Source: Bacteroidales bacterium (GTDB taxonomy: Bacteria > Bacteroidota > Bacteroidia > Bacteroidales > Marinilabiliaceae). From it: DNA of 64,000 nucleotides. Below, piece by piece: positions 17,951 to 27,340 of the stretch. Location: contig JAGCYH010000036.1 of NCBI GenBank assembly GCA_017960905.1, positions 1 through 64,000 of the forward strand, written 5' to 3'. Every line of letters starts with the position of its first letter. Position 1 is the stretch's first letter. The position numbers and the translations under genes are program-made. The notes below the pieces were generated by a model. That model did not search any database. It had not been told where the DNA came from and saw only the letters and a program-made list of their open reading frames with translations.

Positions 17951-17989
17951 GTGTTTTTTATAGAAATGTGTAGAGAGTAATGTGTAAAG

Positions 17990-18119
17990 AGTAAACCAGT
18001 CGAAAGTAACCTATTTGAAAAAAATACGTTTAACTCAATACGCACAAAATAACCGACAATTAAGAGAGCCAAATTAAGAGTAGAGGAAACGTCCTCTCTT
18101 GGGCTCTCTATTTTTTTTT
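17990..18119 (+). ncRNA. Possible small RNA ending in a strong terminator
   Basis: A nested hairpin (outer arms 18063-18070 and 18102-18109; inner arms about 18076-18087 and 18092-18100) is followed on the plus strand by nine T. There is no rightward gene before it: the gene to the left (GH67) runs the other way. A terminator here therefore suggests a short rightward transcript starting near 17990-18020. No clear promoter was found, so the 5' end is a guess. An alternative is a block against transcription entering the barrel gene. Confidence 0.35.
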
Positions 18120-18160
18120 GTAAATATTGTTAAACGTATACACTTTGTCGGTCGCCGTTG

Positions 18161-18168
18161 TATTTTTG
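18161..18168 (+). promoter_or_regulatory. Promoter -7 element of the barrel/lipoprotein pair
   Basis: TATTTTTG followed by CA, 28 bases before the ATG at 18196. It decides that start: the longer frame from 18127 would begin upstream of the promoter. Confidence 0.6.
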
Positions 18169-18195
18169 CAGTCAGATAAAAAAAGAAACTACCGA

Positions 18196-18945
18196 ATGAA
18201 AAAGATTGTTTTGAGTTTTTTGGCCGTGTTAGCCTTACCGTTGTTCGCTGACGCTCAGCAACTTGTTGCTGTCAACTTCGAGACGGGTTTCAACTTCCGC
18301 TTTGGCGAGATGAAGGACTTCCAGCAGATACGGCGCGGCACATCGGTCTTCGACGACTGCGGCAACGACTTCGACCTTACGGGAACCACCTCGTTCTTCC
18401 TTGGCGTGAAGCCCGAAATAGCCCTTAGCGACAAATTCAGCATTCTTGCCGGCGCCCGCCTGACGACGGCGCACAGCTCGCTGCTGCCTTTCGACAACTA
18501 CTTCCTGTGGGACATACGCAACGACGGCACCACTGCCGACTGCGCCCGCATCAACTCCATACGTCAGGACAACATCTACGTGGGCGTGCCCGTCGAGTTG
18601 CGCTGGATTATACGCGGCATACACTGCATAAGCCCGTATATCAAAGCCGGCGCTTCGGCCGACTTCAGGGTTTACACCCACAACAATATCAACTTCCGCA
18701 ACAAACGCATGGAGCGTTACTCCGACACAATCGACGACCAGATAGGCGACCCGAAGTCGGTTTCGGTGCCTGTGTACGGCGCTGTTGGCATACAGTGCGG
18801 TCCAAACCGCTGCATAAGCGCCGAGTTTCAGCTCCCCAATTACACTCGCAACGCCCAGTCGTCGTTTTTCGACTCGTCGGCTTGGGGCTTCGGTTTTCAA
18901 GTTAGCTACAGATTGCCTTTAATTAAAAATATATCTCAGGAATGA
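18196..18945 (+). CDS. Outer-membrane beta-barrel protein
   Basis: 249 residues from the ATG at 18196. It has a typical signal peptide (MKKIVLSFLAVLALPLFADA, cut before QQL). Alternating strands follow, such as LVAVNFETGFNFRFG and YGAVGIQCGPNRC, and it ends in a strand with a terminal aromatic-rich pattern, as in porin-type OMP_b-brl proteins. Two genes form a unit: the stop overlaps the next start by four bases (ATGA). Ligand unknown. Confidence 0.8.
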   Translation: MKKIVLSFLAVLALPLFADAQQLVAVNFETGFNFRFGEMKDFQQIRRGTSVFDDCGNDFDLTGTTSFFLGVKPEIALSDKFSILAGARLTTAHSSLLPFDNYFLWDIRNDGTTADCARINSIRQDNIYVGVPVELRWIIRGIHCISPYIKAGASADFRVYTHNNINFRNKRMERYSDTIDDQIGDPKSVSVPVYGAVGIQCGPNRCISAEFQLPNYTRNAQSSFFDSSAWGFGFQVSYRLPLIKNISQE

Positions 18946-19583
18946 TGAAAAAACTGATATTTGCTCTGGCGTTCGCCGCTACGGCGCTCAGCGCCTGCGA
19001 CGACGATGATATAATCGACGAGACCATCTGGGTGAGCGACTCCAACAACCGCCACCTGCCGGCCTACACCGAATGGGGCTACAACACCTTTGGCGCCCGC
19101 GTCAACGACGGCTACTTCATCTCGCGACGCTACGGATACAGCAGCCCCTGCCGCTTCACGTCAGGAAACGACAACATGCTCATGGAGATGACCGGCTACG
19201 ACGACATTCACTACGGCCTCAAAGACGACCGCATGGTGGGTCTGAATATCGACTTCAAATTTCAGCATATCGCTCAGTATAAAGAACTTATCGAGCTCAA
19301 CGGCAAGTCGTTCGACTTGTCCGACAACGGACAAGTAAACGCCGTAGAACTGGTGTTCAACAGCTGGCAGGAGCGCGGCGACGAAGACGTAACGTGCAGA
19401 ATGACAGTAGAACGAGGCACATTGACATTCTCGAAAGTGATGCTGCTCCGCATCGACGAGGAGGACGAAGAGGCCATTGTGGCCGGCACGTTCGAGATTT
19501 ACGGCACGCTCGACAACGGCAAGAAATACCACATTACTAAAGGCCGCTTCGACTTTGGCGTCAACGAACGGAACCTGTTCTGA
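18942..19583 (+). CDS. Surface lipoprotein, unknown function
   Basis: 213 residues. The signal peptide ends in LSAC followed by DDDDI, a very acidic stretch that marks export to the cell surface in Bacteroidota. The mature domain has no family I can name; it is mixed beta with many charged residues. It is translationally coupled to the upstream barrel protein by a four-base overlap, so the two probably act together at the outer membrane. Confidence 0.8.
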   Translation: MMKKLIFALAFAATALSACDDDDIIDETIWVSDSNNRHLPAYTEWGYNTFGARVNDGYFISRRYGYSSPCRFTSGNDNMLMEMTGYDDIHYGLKDDRMVGLNIDFKFQHIAQYKELIELNGKSFDLSDNGQVNAVELVFNSWQERGDEDVTCRMTVERGTLTFSKVMLLRIDEEDEEAIVAGTFEIYGTLDNGKKYHITKGRFDFGVNERNLF

Positions 19584-19672
19584 CGTACCAATGACGGTGC
19601 TGCCTGCCATGATTGGGTGATATTATTTCTCAAAAAAAAACATCGTTTCCACAGAGTGTGAAAAAAATGTTT

Positions 19673-19680
19673 TATATTTG
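19673..19680 (+). promoter_or_regulatory. Promoter -7 element of the helicase operon
   Basis: TATATTTG on the plus strand, about 44 bases before the ATG at 19725. The -33 region is only TTTC and slightly too far away. Confidence 0.5.
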
Positions 19681-19724
19681 TTTTTCGATTCTGACGAAAA
19701 ACAATAAAAACACAATAAAACTCT

Positions 19725-22700
19725 ATGGAACAACAAGATTTTCAGTTCGTTGGCAACGCGAAAGGCTTTCTGCACCTTGAGTATTTGCCAATGGTCAATT
19801 ACGCCATGATGATCAATGGCGACAAACCTCTGACTATCTGCGGAATAGCGAACACGTCCGACGACGAGTGGCGCAATGTGCACATAACAATAAGCGGCGA
19901 GTGCTTCAGCACCGCCGAAGCGTTTGTCGATGTGGTGCAGCCCAATTCGCGCATCAGCATAGCCAACATTGGCATCAACCCCGACATGCAGCGGCTCCTC
20001 TCGCTCGACGAAGGCTTCGACACGCAATTCTGCGTGTCGGTCGAAATAGGCGGCGAACAGGCTCTCAATCAGCCGTTTCCGATACGCATGATGACCTACG
20101 AGCAATGGCCGGGAGTAACTATCCGCCCCGAACTGCTTGCTGCGTTCGTAACACCCAACGTGCCCGAAATATCGCGCGTAAGCATGAATGCCGCGCGTTT
20201 TCTGGAAAAATGGACCGGAGATTCGGCTCTGTCGGGCTATCAGACTCGCGACCCTAACAAGGTGCGGCAACAAGTTGCCGCAATATATGAGGCGCTCCGC
20301 AGCGAAGGTCTTGTGTATTTCAATCCGCCCGCATCGTTCGAAACACTCGGCCAGCGTATCCGCATGGTCGACAGGGCTTTAGCCGAGAAGCAAGTAACTT
20401 GCCTCGACTCCACCATACTCTTCGCATCGTGCCTCGAAGCGTGCGACATACACCCGATTTTGGTCATTGTAGAAGGCCACGCCTTTGTAGGTGCTTGGCT
20501 TATAGACAATTGCGCGCCGTCGTTCTTCAACGACGACCCGGCATATCTGCTCAAAGGCTGCTCGCCTTTGGTCAATGAGATGGTTTTCATTGAAACTACA
20601 AAAATCACCTCTTCCGACCCCGTAGCTTTCGAAGATGCTGTGAATGCCGCGGTCAACAACCTCAAAACCGATAAGTTTGTAGTGTCAATCGACGTCTTCA
20701 AATGCCGACTGGCTCAAATAAAACCGTTGCCGCGCCGCATCATCGAAAATGGCAGCTTTATCATTCAGAATGAGGGCATTGAGCACGAAAACGCCACCAA
20801 AGAGGTGCGCCACTTCGACCCGTACGAACTCAACATCGGCGACAAGGAGGAGACCATTGGCAAACAGCAGATATGGGAACGCAAGCTGCTCGACATCTCG
20901 CTGCGCAACAACCTGATTAACTTACGATTAGGACAGCGTGTAGTGCCGTTCATATCGTTCGAAATCGACAAACTCGAAGACCGCATGCAGGCGGGCGAGA
21001 CGTACCGCATTCTGCCCTCGCCTATGGCGAAAATCGAACCCGACGAATCGGGCATTTACGACTCGTCGCTTTTTGAAAGCCAGCTTTCGCAACTTGTAGT
21101 CAACGACTTGCAAAACAAGCGTCTGTACTCATATCAGACCGAAGCAGAACTTGAGCGTTCGCTCAAGTATCTCTACCGTGCTTCGCGCACCGCTTTGGAG
21201 GAGAACGGCGCCAACTCGCTCTTCTTGGCTCTCGGACTGCTCAAATGGTACGAGAACGCCAACAGCGAAAAGCCGCGTTACGCGCCTATACTGCTTCTGC
21301 CGGTCGACATTATCCGCAAGAGTGCAGCCGAAGGCTACACTATACGCACACGCGACGAGGATATCATCTTCAACACCACACTTGCCGAACTGCTCAAACA
21401 GCAGTTCGAAGTGCGCCTCAGCGGACTAAGTCCGCTGCCCACCGACGAGTCGGGCGTCGATGTGAAGAAGGTTTTCGCCATTCTCACCAACAGCATTCGA
21501 GAGCAAAAGAAATGGACCATCATCGAAGAGTCGCTCTTGGGACTCTTCTCGTTCAATAAGTTCGTCATGTGGAACGACATTCACTCCAATGCCGAATATC
21601 TTCGTCAGAATCCGATTGTCAATTCACTGATGAACAACCGTTTACAAAAGATCGACGATACGCTTGCCGCCGATGCGCGCGAGATTGACCGCAACGCCTC
21701 GCCGTCGGACTTCGCCGTGCCGGTCGATGTCGACTCGTCGCAGCTTGAAGCCGTTGTCGAAGCCGGACAAGGCAAGAGCTTCATTCTCTACGGCCCGCCG
21801 GGCACCGGCAAGTCGCAGACTATCACCAACATGATAGCCAATGCGCTCTATCAGGGCAAGCGCGTGCTTTTCGTGGCTGAAAAGATGGCGGCGCTGTCGG
21901 TGGTGCAAAACCGACTTCAGCGCATCGGGCTCGACCCGTTCTGCCTCGAACTGCACTCCAACAAAGTCACCAAGAGCCACTTCCTGCAACAGCTGAAAAC
22001 GGCTTCGGAAGTGCGGCATCTGAAAAGTCCAGAGGCCTACCAGAAAGAGGCCGATGTGCTGCTCGCTTCGCGACGCAGCATAATGGGCTACATCGACGCC
22101 GTACACGCAAAACAGCCCTCGGGAATGTCGCTCTACGACTGCATTGCCGGCTATCTGTCGAAAAAGACCGAACCTATAAAAATCGACAATCAACTGTTGC
22201 AAACAATAGATAGTGAGCGACTTGCGTCGCTCACCGACAAGATTCAGTCGCTCGATGCGGTGTTCAAAATCCTCGGGCACCCCAACAACCACGCCCTGCG
22301 CGGCATTGAGCCAATGGACGTGTCGCCTCAATCGCTTGAAGCGATTGAAAAGACCGTTGGCGAGCTCAACAAACTGCTGACCGGACTCGATGGCTACAAA
22401 TCTGCCATAGAGCGACTTACAGGCATTTCAATCCCCGACAACAAACAATCTTTCGCTGCCGCGAAAGAGTTGTCGGCGGCTCTGTGCGCTACGTCGTACA
22501 TTACCCGCCAACTGCTCACCAACTCGACCAACCAAGGCTTTGTCGACGAAGTGAACCAACTGGTGGCTTGCGGTCGCGAACGCGACGCAATGCGCCAGCA
22601 GATTCTTCAAAACGCAGCCGAACAGATATTCACACTCGACGGTTTCCGCCTCAACGCCGAATGGCAAGCTGCTTCGCAAAAATGGTTCTTAGCGCGTTAT

Positions 22701-25511
22701 TTCGCACAAAACTCTATATATAAGCAAGTTAAACTCTATTCGCCAGCCATTACCAAAGACAAGGTGGGCGATGTGCTGTCGGCTTTGCTCAAATATCAGA
22801 ACGCAGCGAAAAAAATCGAGTCGGAAAGCGCAATGCTCGCCGACTGCTTCGGCTCGCTTGCCCGTGCCGGCAAAGAAGACTGGAACAGCATAGGCGCTGC
22901 AATACACTCGGCGCCAGTTATTTACCGTTCATTGGTACAAATAGCCAACTCGGCCAACATTCAGCCGCAAATGGTTCTCGAACAGTTTGTTGGCAATATC
23001 GGCACCGACTGGCAGTCGTTCGCGCTTCAGCACGAAAACGACAAAGGCGTCGTTACCAACTTCAACAACGCCTACGAACCTCTCATGGGCGCTCTCGAAG
23101 GCTTGTGCAAGGTTGATTTGCCTGTCGAACAGCCGTTTGCCCAACTGCCGGCGCTCTTTGCGCGCTACGTGGGCAACATGCACCAGCTCAAAGACTGGTG
23201 CCAATGGTGCGTCCGCAAAGCCGAACTGCAACGCGAAGGTCTTCAGGTTGTTACCGACTACATCATCGGTCGCGAAGCTATGCCGCTCGAGGCTGCCGAC
23301 GCATTCTACAAAGGCGTGTGCGAGGCTGCGGCTCACTACATCATCAACACCGACAACCGCCTGCAGCTCTTCAACGGTCTTATTCTCGAACAGACCATAC
23401 AGAAATATCGCGACCAAACAACTCGTTTCCAGGAACTTACAAAACGCGAGCTATTCTGCCGACTGGCATCGCGTGTGCCGAATATGACCATGGAGGCAAC
23501 ATCGACTTCGGAAGTTGGCATTCTGAATCGCAACATAATGAACGGTGGCAGAGGCACTTCCATACGCAACATCATCGACCAGATACCGACGTTGCTGCCG
23601 AAACTCTGTCCGTGTATGCTCATGAGCCCTATCTCGGTGGCGCAATTCATCGACCTCGCAGGCGAGAAATTCGACATCGTGATATTCGACGAGGCATCGC
23701 AGATGCCGACGTCGGAAGCCGTCGGCGCCATTGCCCGCGGCAAGAACCTCGTTGTGGTGGGCGACCCGAAACAGATGCCGCCAACGTCGTTCTTCACATC
23801 AACGCAAGTTGATGAAGATGAGGCCGATATCGACGACATGGAGTCGATACTCGACGACTGCATCGCCCTATCGATGCCGGCGCGATACCTCTCATGGCAC
23901 TACCGTAGCAAGCACGAGAGCCTGATTGCTTTCAGCAATCAGCAGTATTACGAAGGCCGCCTCTACACCTTCCCGTCGGTCGACGACCGACAGTCGAAAG
24001 TGTCGTTCGAATACATCAAAGGCTGCTACGACAAAGGCCGCTCGCGAAGCAACAAAGCCGAGGCCGAAGCCGTTGTCGATGAGATTATCCGCCGCCTCTC
24101 CGACGACGAGCTGTCGAAACGAAGCATCGGCGTTGTGTCGTTCTCGCAAGTGCAGCAGAACCTTATAGAAGACGTGCTTACCGACCGTCTGGCGCAAAAC
24201 AAAGACCTTGAACAAAAAGCGTACGGCGGCGAAGAGCCCATTTTCATTAAAAACCTTGAAAACGTACAGGGCGACGAACGCGATGTGATACTCTTCTCGG
24301 TGGGCTACGGTCCCGATGCCGACGGAAAGATTTCGATGAACTTCGGTCCGCTCAACAACGCAGGCGGCGAACGCCGCCTGAACGTTGCTGTGTCGCGTGC
24401 CCGCTACGAGATGAAAGTCTTCTCGTCACTCAACCCCGAAGACATCGACCTGCGCCGCACCAAAGCGCTTGGCGTTGAGGGACTTAAACGTTTCCTCGAC
24501 TTCGCCAAGAACGGCAATTCGGCTCTCTTTGCCAACGGCGCAAGCGGCAAGGCGCAAGACGCTCTCGCTCAGCAAATTGCCATTGAGATACAGAACATGG
24601 GCTACAAAGTCGACACGCTTGTCGGCCGCTCCGACTTCCGCGTCGACGTGGCTGTCATCGACCCGCAAAACCCCGACAAATATCTGCTCGGCATCTTGTT
24701 CGACGGACCTAACTACTTCAATACCAAGACATCGCGCGACCGCGAGATTGTACAGCCGTCGGTACTGCGTATGCTCGGCTGGAATGTGATGCGCGTTTGG
24801 TCGGTCGACTGGTTCGAACACAAACAACAGGTGCTCGACCGCATTCAGAAAGCGCTTGCCGACGCTCAGGAAGGCAAGCCCGCAGTGCCTGAAAAGCCGA
24901 AAGTGAAAATCGACGACATAGCCGAAAGCTATGTCGAAGAGACGGTGCAGAACGACCGCGTGCTCGAATACAAACAGGTGAATTTCAACACGTTGATAAA
25001 ACCCAAGAGCATCGATGAGCTGCTGAAAACACCCGACAAGGTTGCCACCTTCATCGAGAAGTTATTGGTTGCAGAGCAACCAATAACCAACTTGCTGGCC
25101 TACAAGCGCGTATGTGCCCAGTGGGGCATCACCCGCGTCACGCCGCGCCTCACCGACCTCATCGACTCGATACTCAACAACTACTACTGCGACCAGTTCA
25201 CTGGCGTGAAGTCGCGCACTTACTGGCACGACCGCGATTTGGCTGTCAACTACACCAACTACCGCACGGCCAACGAACGCGACATACTCGAAATACCTGT
25301 GCTCGAGGTGATGAACGCCATGCTCTACGTCGTGGGCGAGCAGATTTCGCTGCCGAAAGAAGACCTGAAACGACTGACCTCGCAAGTGCTTGGTTTCCAG
25401 CGCAAAGGAACAAACCTCGAGGCAACAACCGAAATAGCATACAACAACTTGCTTAATTATCAGATGATTAAGGAAGAAGGCGGAAACATAACTCTTACAC
25501 AACAAAACTGA
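19725..25511 (+). CDS. Giant SF1 helicase with DUF4011, Vsr-like nuclease and DUF3320
   Basis: 1928 residues, COG1112 type. In order: an N-terminal beta region; a transglutaminase-like fold (CLDSTILFAS near 226, GHAFVGAWL near 251); DUF4011 (RKLLDISLRNNLINLR near 390); a split Upf1-like helicase with Walker A GPPGTGKSQT (near 690), Walker B IFDEAS (near 1320), GDPKQMPP (near 1346), SWHYRSKHE (near 1390), QGDERD (near 1515) and VAVSRAR (near 1554); a Vsr/MTES_1575-type nuclease (about 1610-1712, DFRVDVAVID and RDREIVQPS...LGW); and a DUF3320-like tail (IEKLLVAEQPITNLL). All helicase motifs look intact. Relatives of this helicase occur in antiphage systems (Mokosh uses a COG1112 helicase with a phospholipase D nuclease), so defence is a reasonable inference but unproven. 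A small partner gene follows 7 bases later. Confidence 0.9.
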   Translation: MEQQDFQFVGNAKGFLHLEYLPMVNYAMMINGDKPLTICGIANTSDDEWRNVHITISGECFSTAEAFVDVVQPNSRISIANIGINPDMQRLLSLDEGFDTQFCVSVEIGGEQALNQPFPIRMMTYEQWPGVTIRPELLAAFVTPNVPEISRVSMNAARFLEKWTGDSALSGYQTRDPNKVRQQVAAIYEALRSEGLVYFNPPASFETLGQRIRMVDRALAEKQVTCLDSTILFASCLEACDIHPILVIVEGHAFVGAWLIDNCAPSFFNDDPAYLLKGCSPLVNEMVFIETTKITSSDPVAFEDAVNAAVNNLKTDKFVVSIDVFKCRLAQIKPLPRRIIENGSFIIQNEGIEHENATKEVRHFDPYELNIGDKEETIGKQQIWERKLLDISLRNNLINLRLGQRVVPFISFEIDKLEDRMQAGETYRILPSPMAKIEPDESGIYDSSLFESQLSQLVVNDLQNKRLYSYQTEAELERSLKYLYRASRTALEENGANSLFLALGLLKWYENANSEKPRYAPILLLPVDIIRKSAAEGYTIRTRDEDIIFNTTLAELLKQQFEVRLSGLSPLPTDESGVDVKKVFAILTNSIREQKKWTIIEESLLGLFSFNKFVMWNDIHSNAEYLRQNPIVNSLMNNRLQKIDDTLAADAREIDRNASPSDFAVPVDVDSSQLEAVVEAGQGKSFILYGPPGTGKSQTITNMIANALYQGKRVLFVAEKMAALSVVQNRLQRIGLDPFCLELHSNKVTKSHFLQQLKTASEVRHLKSPEAYQKEADVLLASRRSIMGYIDAVHAKQPSGMSLYDCIAGYLSKKTEPIKIDNQLLQTIDSERLASLTDKIQSLDAVFKILGHPNNHALRGIEPMDVSPQSLEAIEKTVGELNKLLTGLDGYKSAIERLTGISIPDNKQSFAAAKELSAALCATSYITRQLLTNSTNQGFVDEVNQLVACGRERDAMRQQILQNAAEQIFTLDGFRLNAEWQAASQKWFLARYFAQNSIYKQVKLYSPAITKDKVGDVLSALLKYQNAAKKIESESAMLADCFGSLARAGKEDWNSIGAAIHSAPVIYRSLVQIANSANIQPQMVLEQFVGNIGTDWQSFALQHENDKGVVTNFNNAYEPLMGALEGLCKVDLPVEQPFAQLPALFARYVGNMHQLKDWCQWCVRKAELQREGLQVVTDYIIGREAMPLEAADAFYKGVCEAAAHYIINTDNRLQLFNGLILEQTIQKYRDQTTRFQELTKRELFCRLASRVPNMTMEATSTSEVGILNRNIMNGGRGTSIRNIIDQIPTLLPKLCPCMLMSPISVAQFIDLAGEKFDIVIFDEASQMPTSEAVGAIARGKNLVVVGDPKQMPPTSFFTSTQVDEDEADIDDMESILDDCIALSMPARYLSWHYRSKHESLIAFSNQQYYEGRLYTFPSVDDRQSKVSFEYIKGCYDKGRSRSNKAEAEAVVDEIIRRLSDDELSKRSIGVVSFSQVQQNLIEDVLTDRLAQNKDLEQKAYGGEEPIFIKNLENVQGDERDVILFSVGYGPDADGKISMNFGPLNNAGGERRLNVAVSRARYEMKVFSSLNPEDIDLRRTKALGVEGLKRFLDFAKNGNSALFANGASGKAQDALAQQIAIEIQNMGYKVDTLVGRSDFRVDVAVIDPQNPDKYLLGILFDGPNYFNTKTSRDREIVQPSVLRMLGWNVMRVWSVDWFEHKQQVLDRIQKALADAQEGKPAVPEKPKVKIDDIAESYVEETVQNDRVLEYKQVNFNTLIKPKSIDELLKTPDKVATFIEKLLVAEQPITNLLAYKRVCAQWGITRVTPRLTDLIDSILNNYYCDQFTGVKSRTYWHDRDLAVNYTNYRTANERDILEIPVLEVMNAMLYVVGEQISLPKEDLKRLTSQVLGFQRKGTNLEATTEIAYNNLLNYQMIKEEGGNITLTQQN
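22213..22234. repeat. Intragenic hairpin, 9 bp stem
   Basis: GTGAGCGAC, four-base loop, exact complement, inside the helicase gene. A similar hairpin is at 23922-23942 (CTGATTGCT, three-base loop) and another at 24914-24936 (CGACATAGC, five-base loop). Confidence 0.8.
25061..25087. repeat. Intragenic hairpin, 12 bp stem
   Basis: GTTATTGGTTGC, loop AGA, exact complement, inside the DUF3320-like part of the helicase gene (VAEQPIT). No T-run follows. Confidence 0.9.
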
Positions 25512-25518
25512 CGACCGA

Positions 25519-26247
25519 TTGGCAACACTTAAAACACTGGCTAACAAAGTAGTAAGCCGCATAGCCAAAGGCGACGACGTGGCGGCATTGCGAAGCGAAT
25601 ATGTAGATATTCGCGCCCGCGAGCTCTTTGCGTCATTTGCTTTCGAGCCCGACGCATCGCTCACGCTTAAGCGTGGCGATGTGTGCGCCGCTCTGCAGTC
25701 GGGCGCCGCTCCCGATGCCCGCTTCGACGTGGCTAAGTCGAGCATCTGCAACATGAACAACACGTGGGAGTTGCGTCGTTTTTCGGCGGCCGACGCCGCC
25801 GAAACCGACGGCACACTGCTGCGCGAGGCAAAATCGAACTTTTGCATCGATGTTACTCATTATCAGGCAACTGACGTGGCTGCGTTTGTCGCCGAAGCCG
25901 ACAAACAGTTGCAGCAGTGGACTGGCACCGACTGGGATATCTTTGTGGGTGAGTGTTTTGCCCGTGCAGGGCAAAAACAAGACGAAATGGCTCAGATAGA
26001 GACCATTATTGCCCAACGGCTCAACGGCACAAGCATAAAATACAACCTCACAAAAAACGCCACACAAGCCAAGCTCGCGTTCAAACTACATGACAATCAG
26101 CAAATTATATTCGAAATGGCTTTTTCGGCTTTAGCCGAAAAAATAGAACAGATACTCTATAAAGTGTCGGCCGTCGACACGCTGCTCGGCGAGATGCCCT
26201 GCCAGTTCCGCATAGAGGCCGTCAACAAGTGGCTGAAGTGGAAATAG
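25519..26247 (+). CDS. Uncharacterised partner of the giant helicase
   Basis: 242 residues from a TTG start, 7 bases after the helicase stop. No ATG occurs until about residue 77, so TTG is the best start if the N-terminus is real. The protein is mostly helical with a charged middle (EADKQLQQWTGTDWDIF) and ends in VNKWLKWK. No signal peptide, membrane segment or catalytic motif was recognised. Its position implies a common mRNA and probably a shared function with the helicase-nuclease. Confidence 0.75.
   Translation: MATLKTLANKVVSRIAKGDDVAALRSEYVDIRARELFASFAFEPDASLTLKRGDVCAALQSGAAPDARFDVAKSSICNMNNTWELRRFSAADAAETDGTLLREAKSNFCIDVTHYQATDVAAFVAEADKQLQQWTGTDWDIFVGECFARAGQKQDEMAQIETIIAQRLNGTSIKYNLTKNATQAKLAFKLHDNQQIIFEMAFSALAEKIEQILYKVSAVDTLLGEMPCQFRIEAVNKWLKWK
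26121..26142. repeat. Intragenic inverted repeat, 10 bp arms
   Basis: TTTTTCGGCT, two bases, exact complement, inside the helicase partner gene (FSALAEKIE). Confidence 0.8.
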
Positions 26248-26259
26248 GCGACGCGGATT

Positions 26260-26322
26260 AATTGTTAATTGTTAATTGTTAATTCTCAATTTTCAATTCT
26301 CAATTTTCAATTTTCAATTTTT
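26260..26322. repeat. Nine-unit heptamer array between convergent genes
   Basis: Nine direct 7-base units of the form AATTNTN: three AATTGTT, then AATTCTC, AATTTTC, AATTCTC, two AATTTTC and AATTTTT. It starts 12 bases after the helicase partner gene and extends into the last codons of the convergent SGNH gene, supplying its C-terminal KIEN. The G-containing and C-containing halves can pair, so it may also act as a weak bidirectional terminator. Confidence 0.85.
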
Positions 26323-27109
26323 CATATATCGCCCTGGCTATCAGTGTCATACCCAACTCACTCGGGTGCACGCCATCGAGCGTGTAGCGCGCTATGTCGC
26401 GCTCCATACCACAGCGGGTAACATCGATGTACACGCAACCATATCGCGTTGCTACAGAGTTTATTATACGGTTGAAATCGGACATTTTCTGCCCTCTTTC
26501 ATTTGAAGCGGAGAAAGGCTGCGAGCGCGGGAAAATGGACAGGCAGACAACCTTCGTCGCTGGATAGCGGCTTTGTATTTTTTCGAGCATCAGCGCGTAA
26601 GCACCAGCAAACGTCGTAGAATCAACGGGTTGCGAGTCGGTATTGCCGAGCTCGCACATACCGCCGGCCCAGTCGTTGGTACCGCCAGCAATGAAGATGT
26701 ACTCAGGCGCACCGTAATTGGCCAGCGCATTAATGCGCTGGTCTGCCGAGAAATACGAGTTCGGGTCGTCCTTGCCTATATTGGCCACCGTAGAGCCCGA
26801 CCACGACGCGTTGGAGTTGATATTCTTCTGCATCAGCCACGCCAGCTTCTCCCACCACACCTCATTGACGCTAAACTGCGAAACGTAGAAATTGGCGTAG
26901 CCGCGCGGAATGACATCGACGTACGTCGATATCGAATTGCCCAGAATAGAAATCCCGCCCGGACCAAAAGTGGCGGTGAAATCGTCGGGCACAACAATGG
27001 GCGTCTCGTCGACAGGTTCCAACTCCTCATCGTCGTCTTTGCACGCCGTGCAAAGACCAACAGCAAGGCACATCGCATATAGCAGTAATCTTCTCAGCAT
27101 AAGGCACAA
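26300..27109 (-). CDS. SGNH/GDSL-type hydrolase, surface lipoprotein
   Basis: 269 residues (an ATG at 27100 is an equally good start). Lipobox CTAC followed by KDDDEE indicates surface export. The SGNH blocks are present: block I GNSIST with the nucleophile Ser, block III GGTNDW, and block V DGVHPSE with the catalytic Asp and His. Such enzymes often remove acetyl or other esters from polysaccharides. Its own promoter element lies at 27127-27134. It faces the helicase unit tail to tail and shares the heptamer repeat at its 3' end. It is probably unrelated to the defence-like genes around it. Confidence 0.88.
   Translation of the reverse strand: MCLMLRRLLLYAMCLAVGLCTACKDDDEELEPVDETPIVVPDDFTATFGPGGISILGNSISTYVDVIPRGYANFYVSQFSVNEVWWEKLAWLMQKNINSNASWSGSTVANIGKDDPNSYFSADQRINALANYGAPEYIFIAGGTNDWAGGMCELGNTDSQPVDSTTFAGAYALMLEKIQSRYPATKVVCLSIFPRSQPFSASNERGQKMSDFNRIINSVATRYGCVYIDVTRCGMERDIARYTLDGVHPSELGMTLIARAIYEKLKIEN
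26722..26741. repeat. Intragenic 20 bp perfect palindrome
   Basis: CCAGCGCATT and its exact complement abut inside the SGNH hydrolase gene (QRINALAN). Confidence 0.85.
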
Positions 27110-27126
27110 TAGATTTATTACAGACG

Positions 27127-27134
27127 CAAAGATA
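27127..27134 (-). promoter_or_regulatory. Promoter -7 element of the SGNH hydrolase
   Basis: TATCTTTG followed by CG on the minus strand, 17 bases before the ATG at 27109. A full match to TAnnTTTG. Confidence 0.55.
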
Positions 27135-27340
27135 GAAGATTTTTAGAGTAGAAACATATTCTATTCGGTCTGTACGGTGATAAATTAAATTTCTGATTTG
27201 CAAAACGATAATATTATATGTAAACTTGTATCGGAAAATGAACGTAATAAAACTTGGTTAAAATTTATACTAGAAAGTAAGAAAAAAAGAATAACATATT
27301 AATAAACAAAGCATTAGCTATTATTCACATTCAAAACAAA

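Noticed and set aside
26260..26322. Possible CRISPR-like repeat
   Set aside because: Seven-base direct units without spacers; no cas genes anywhere in the window.
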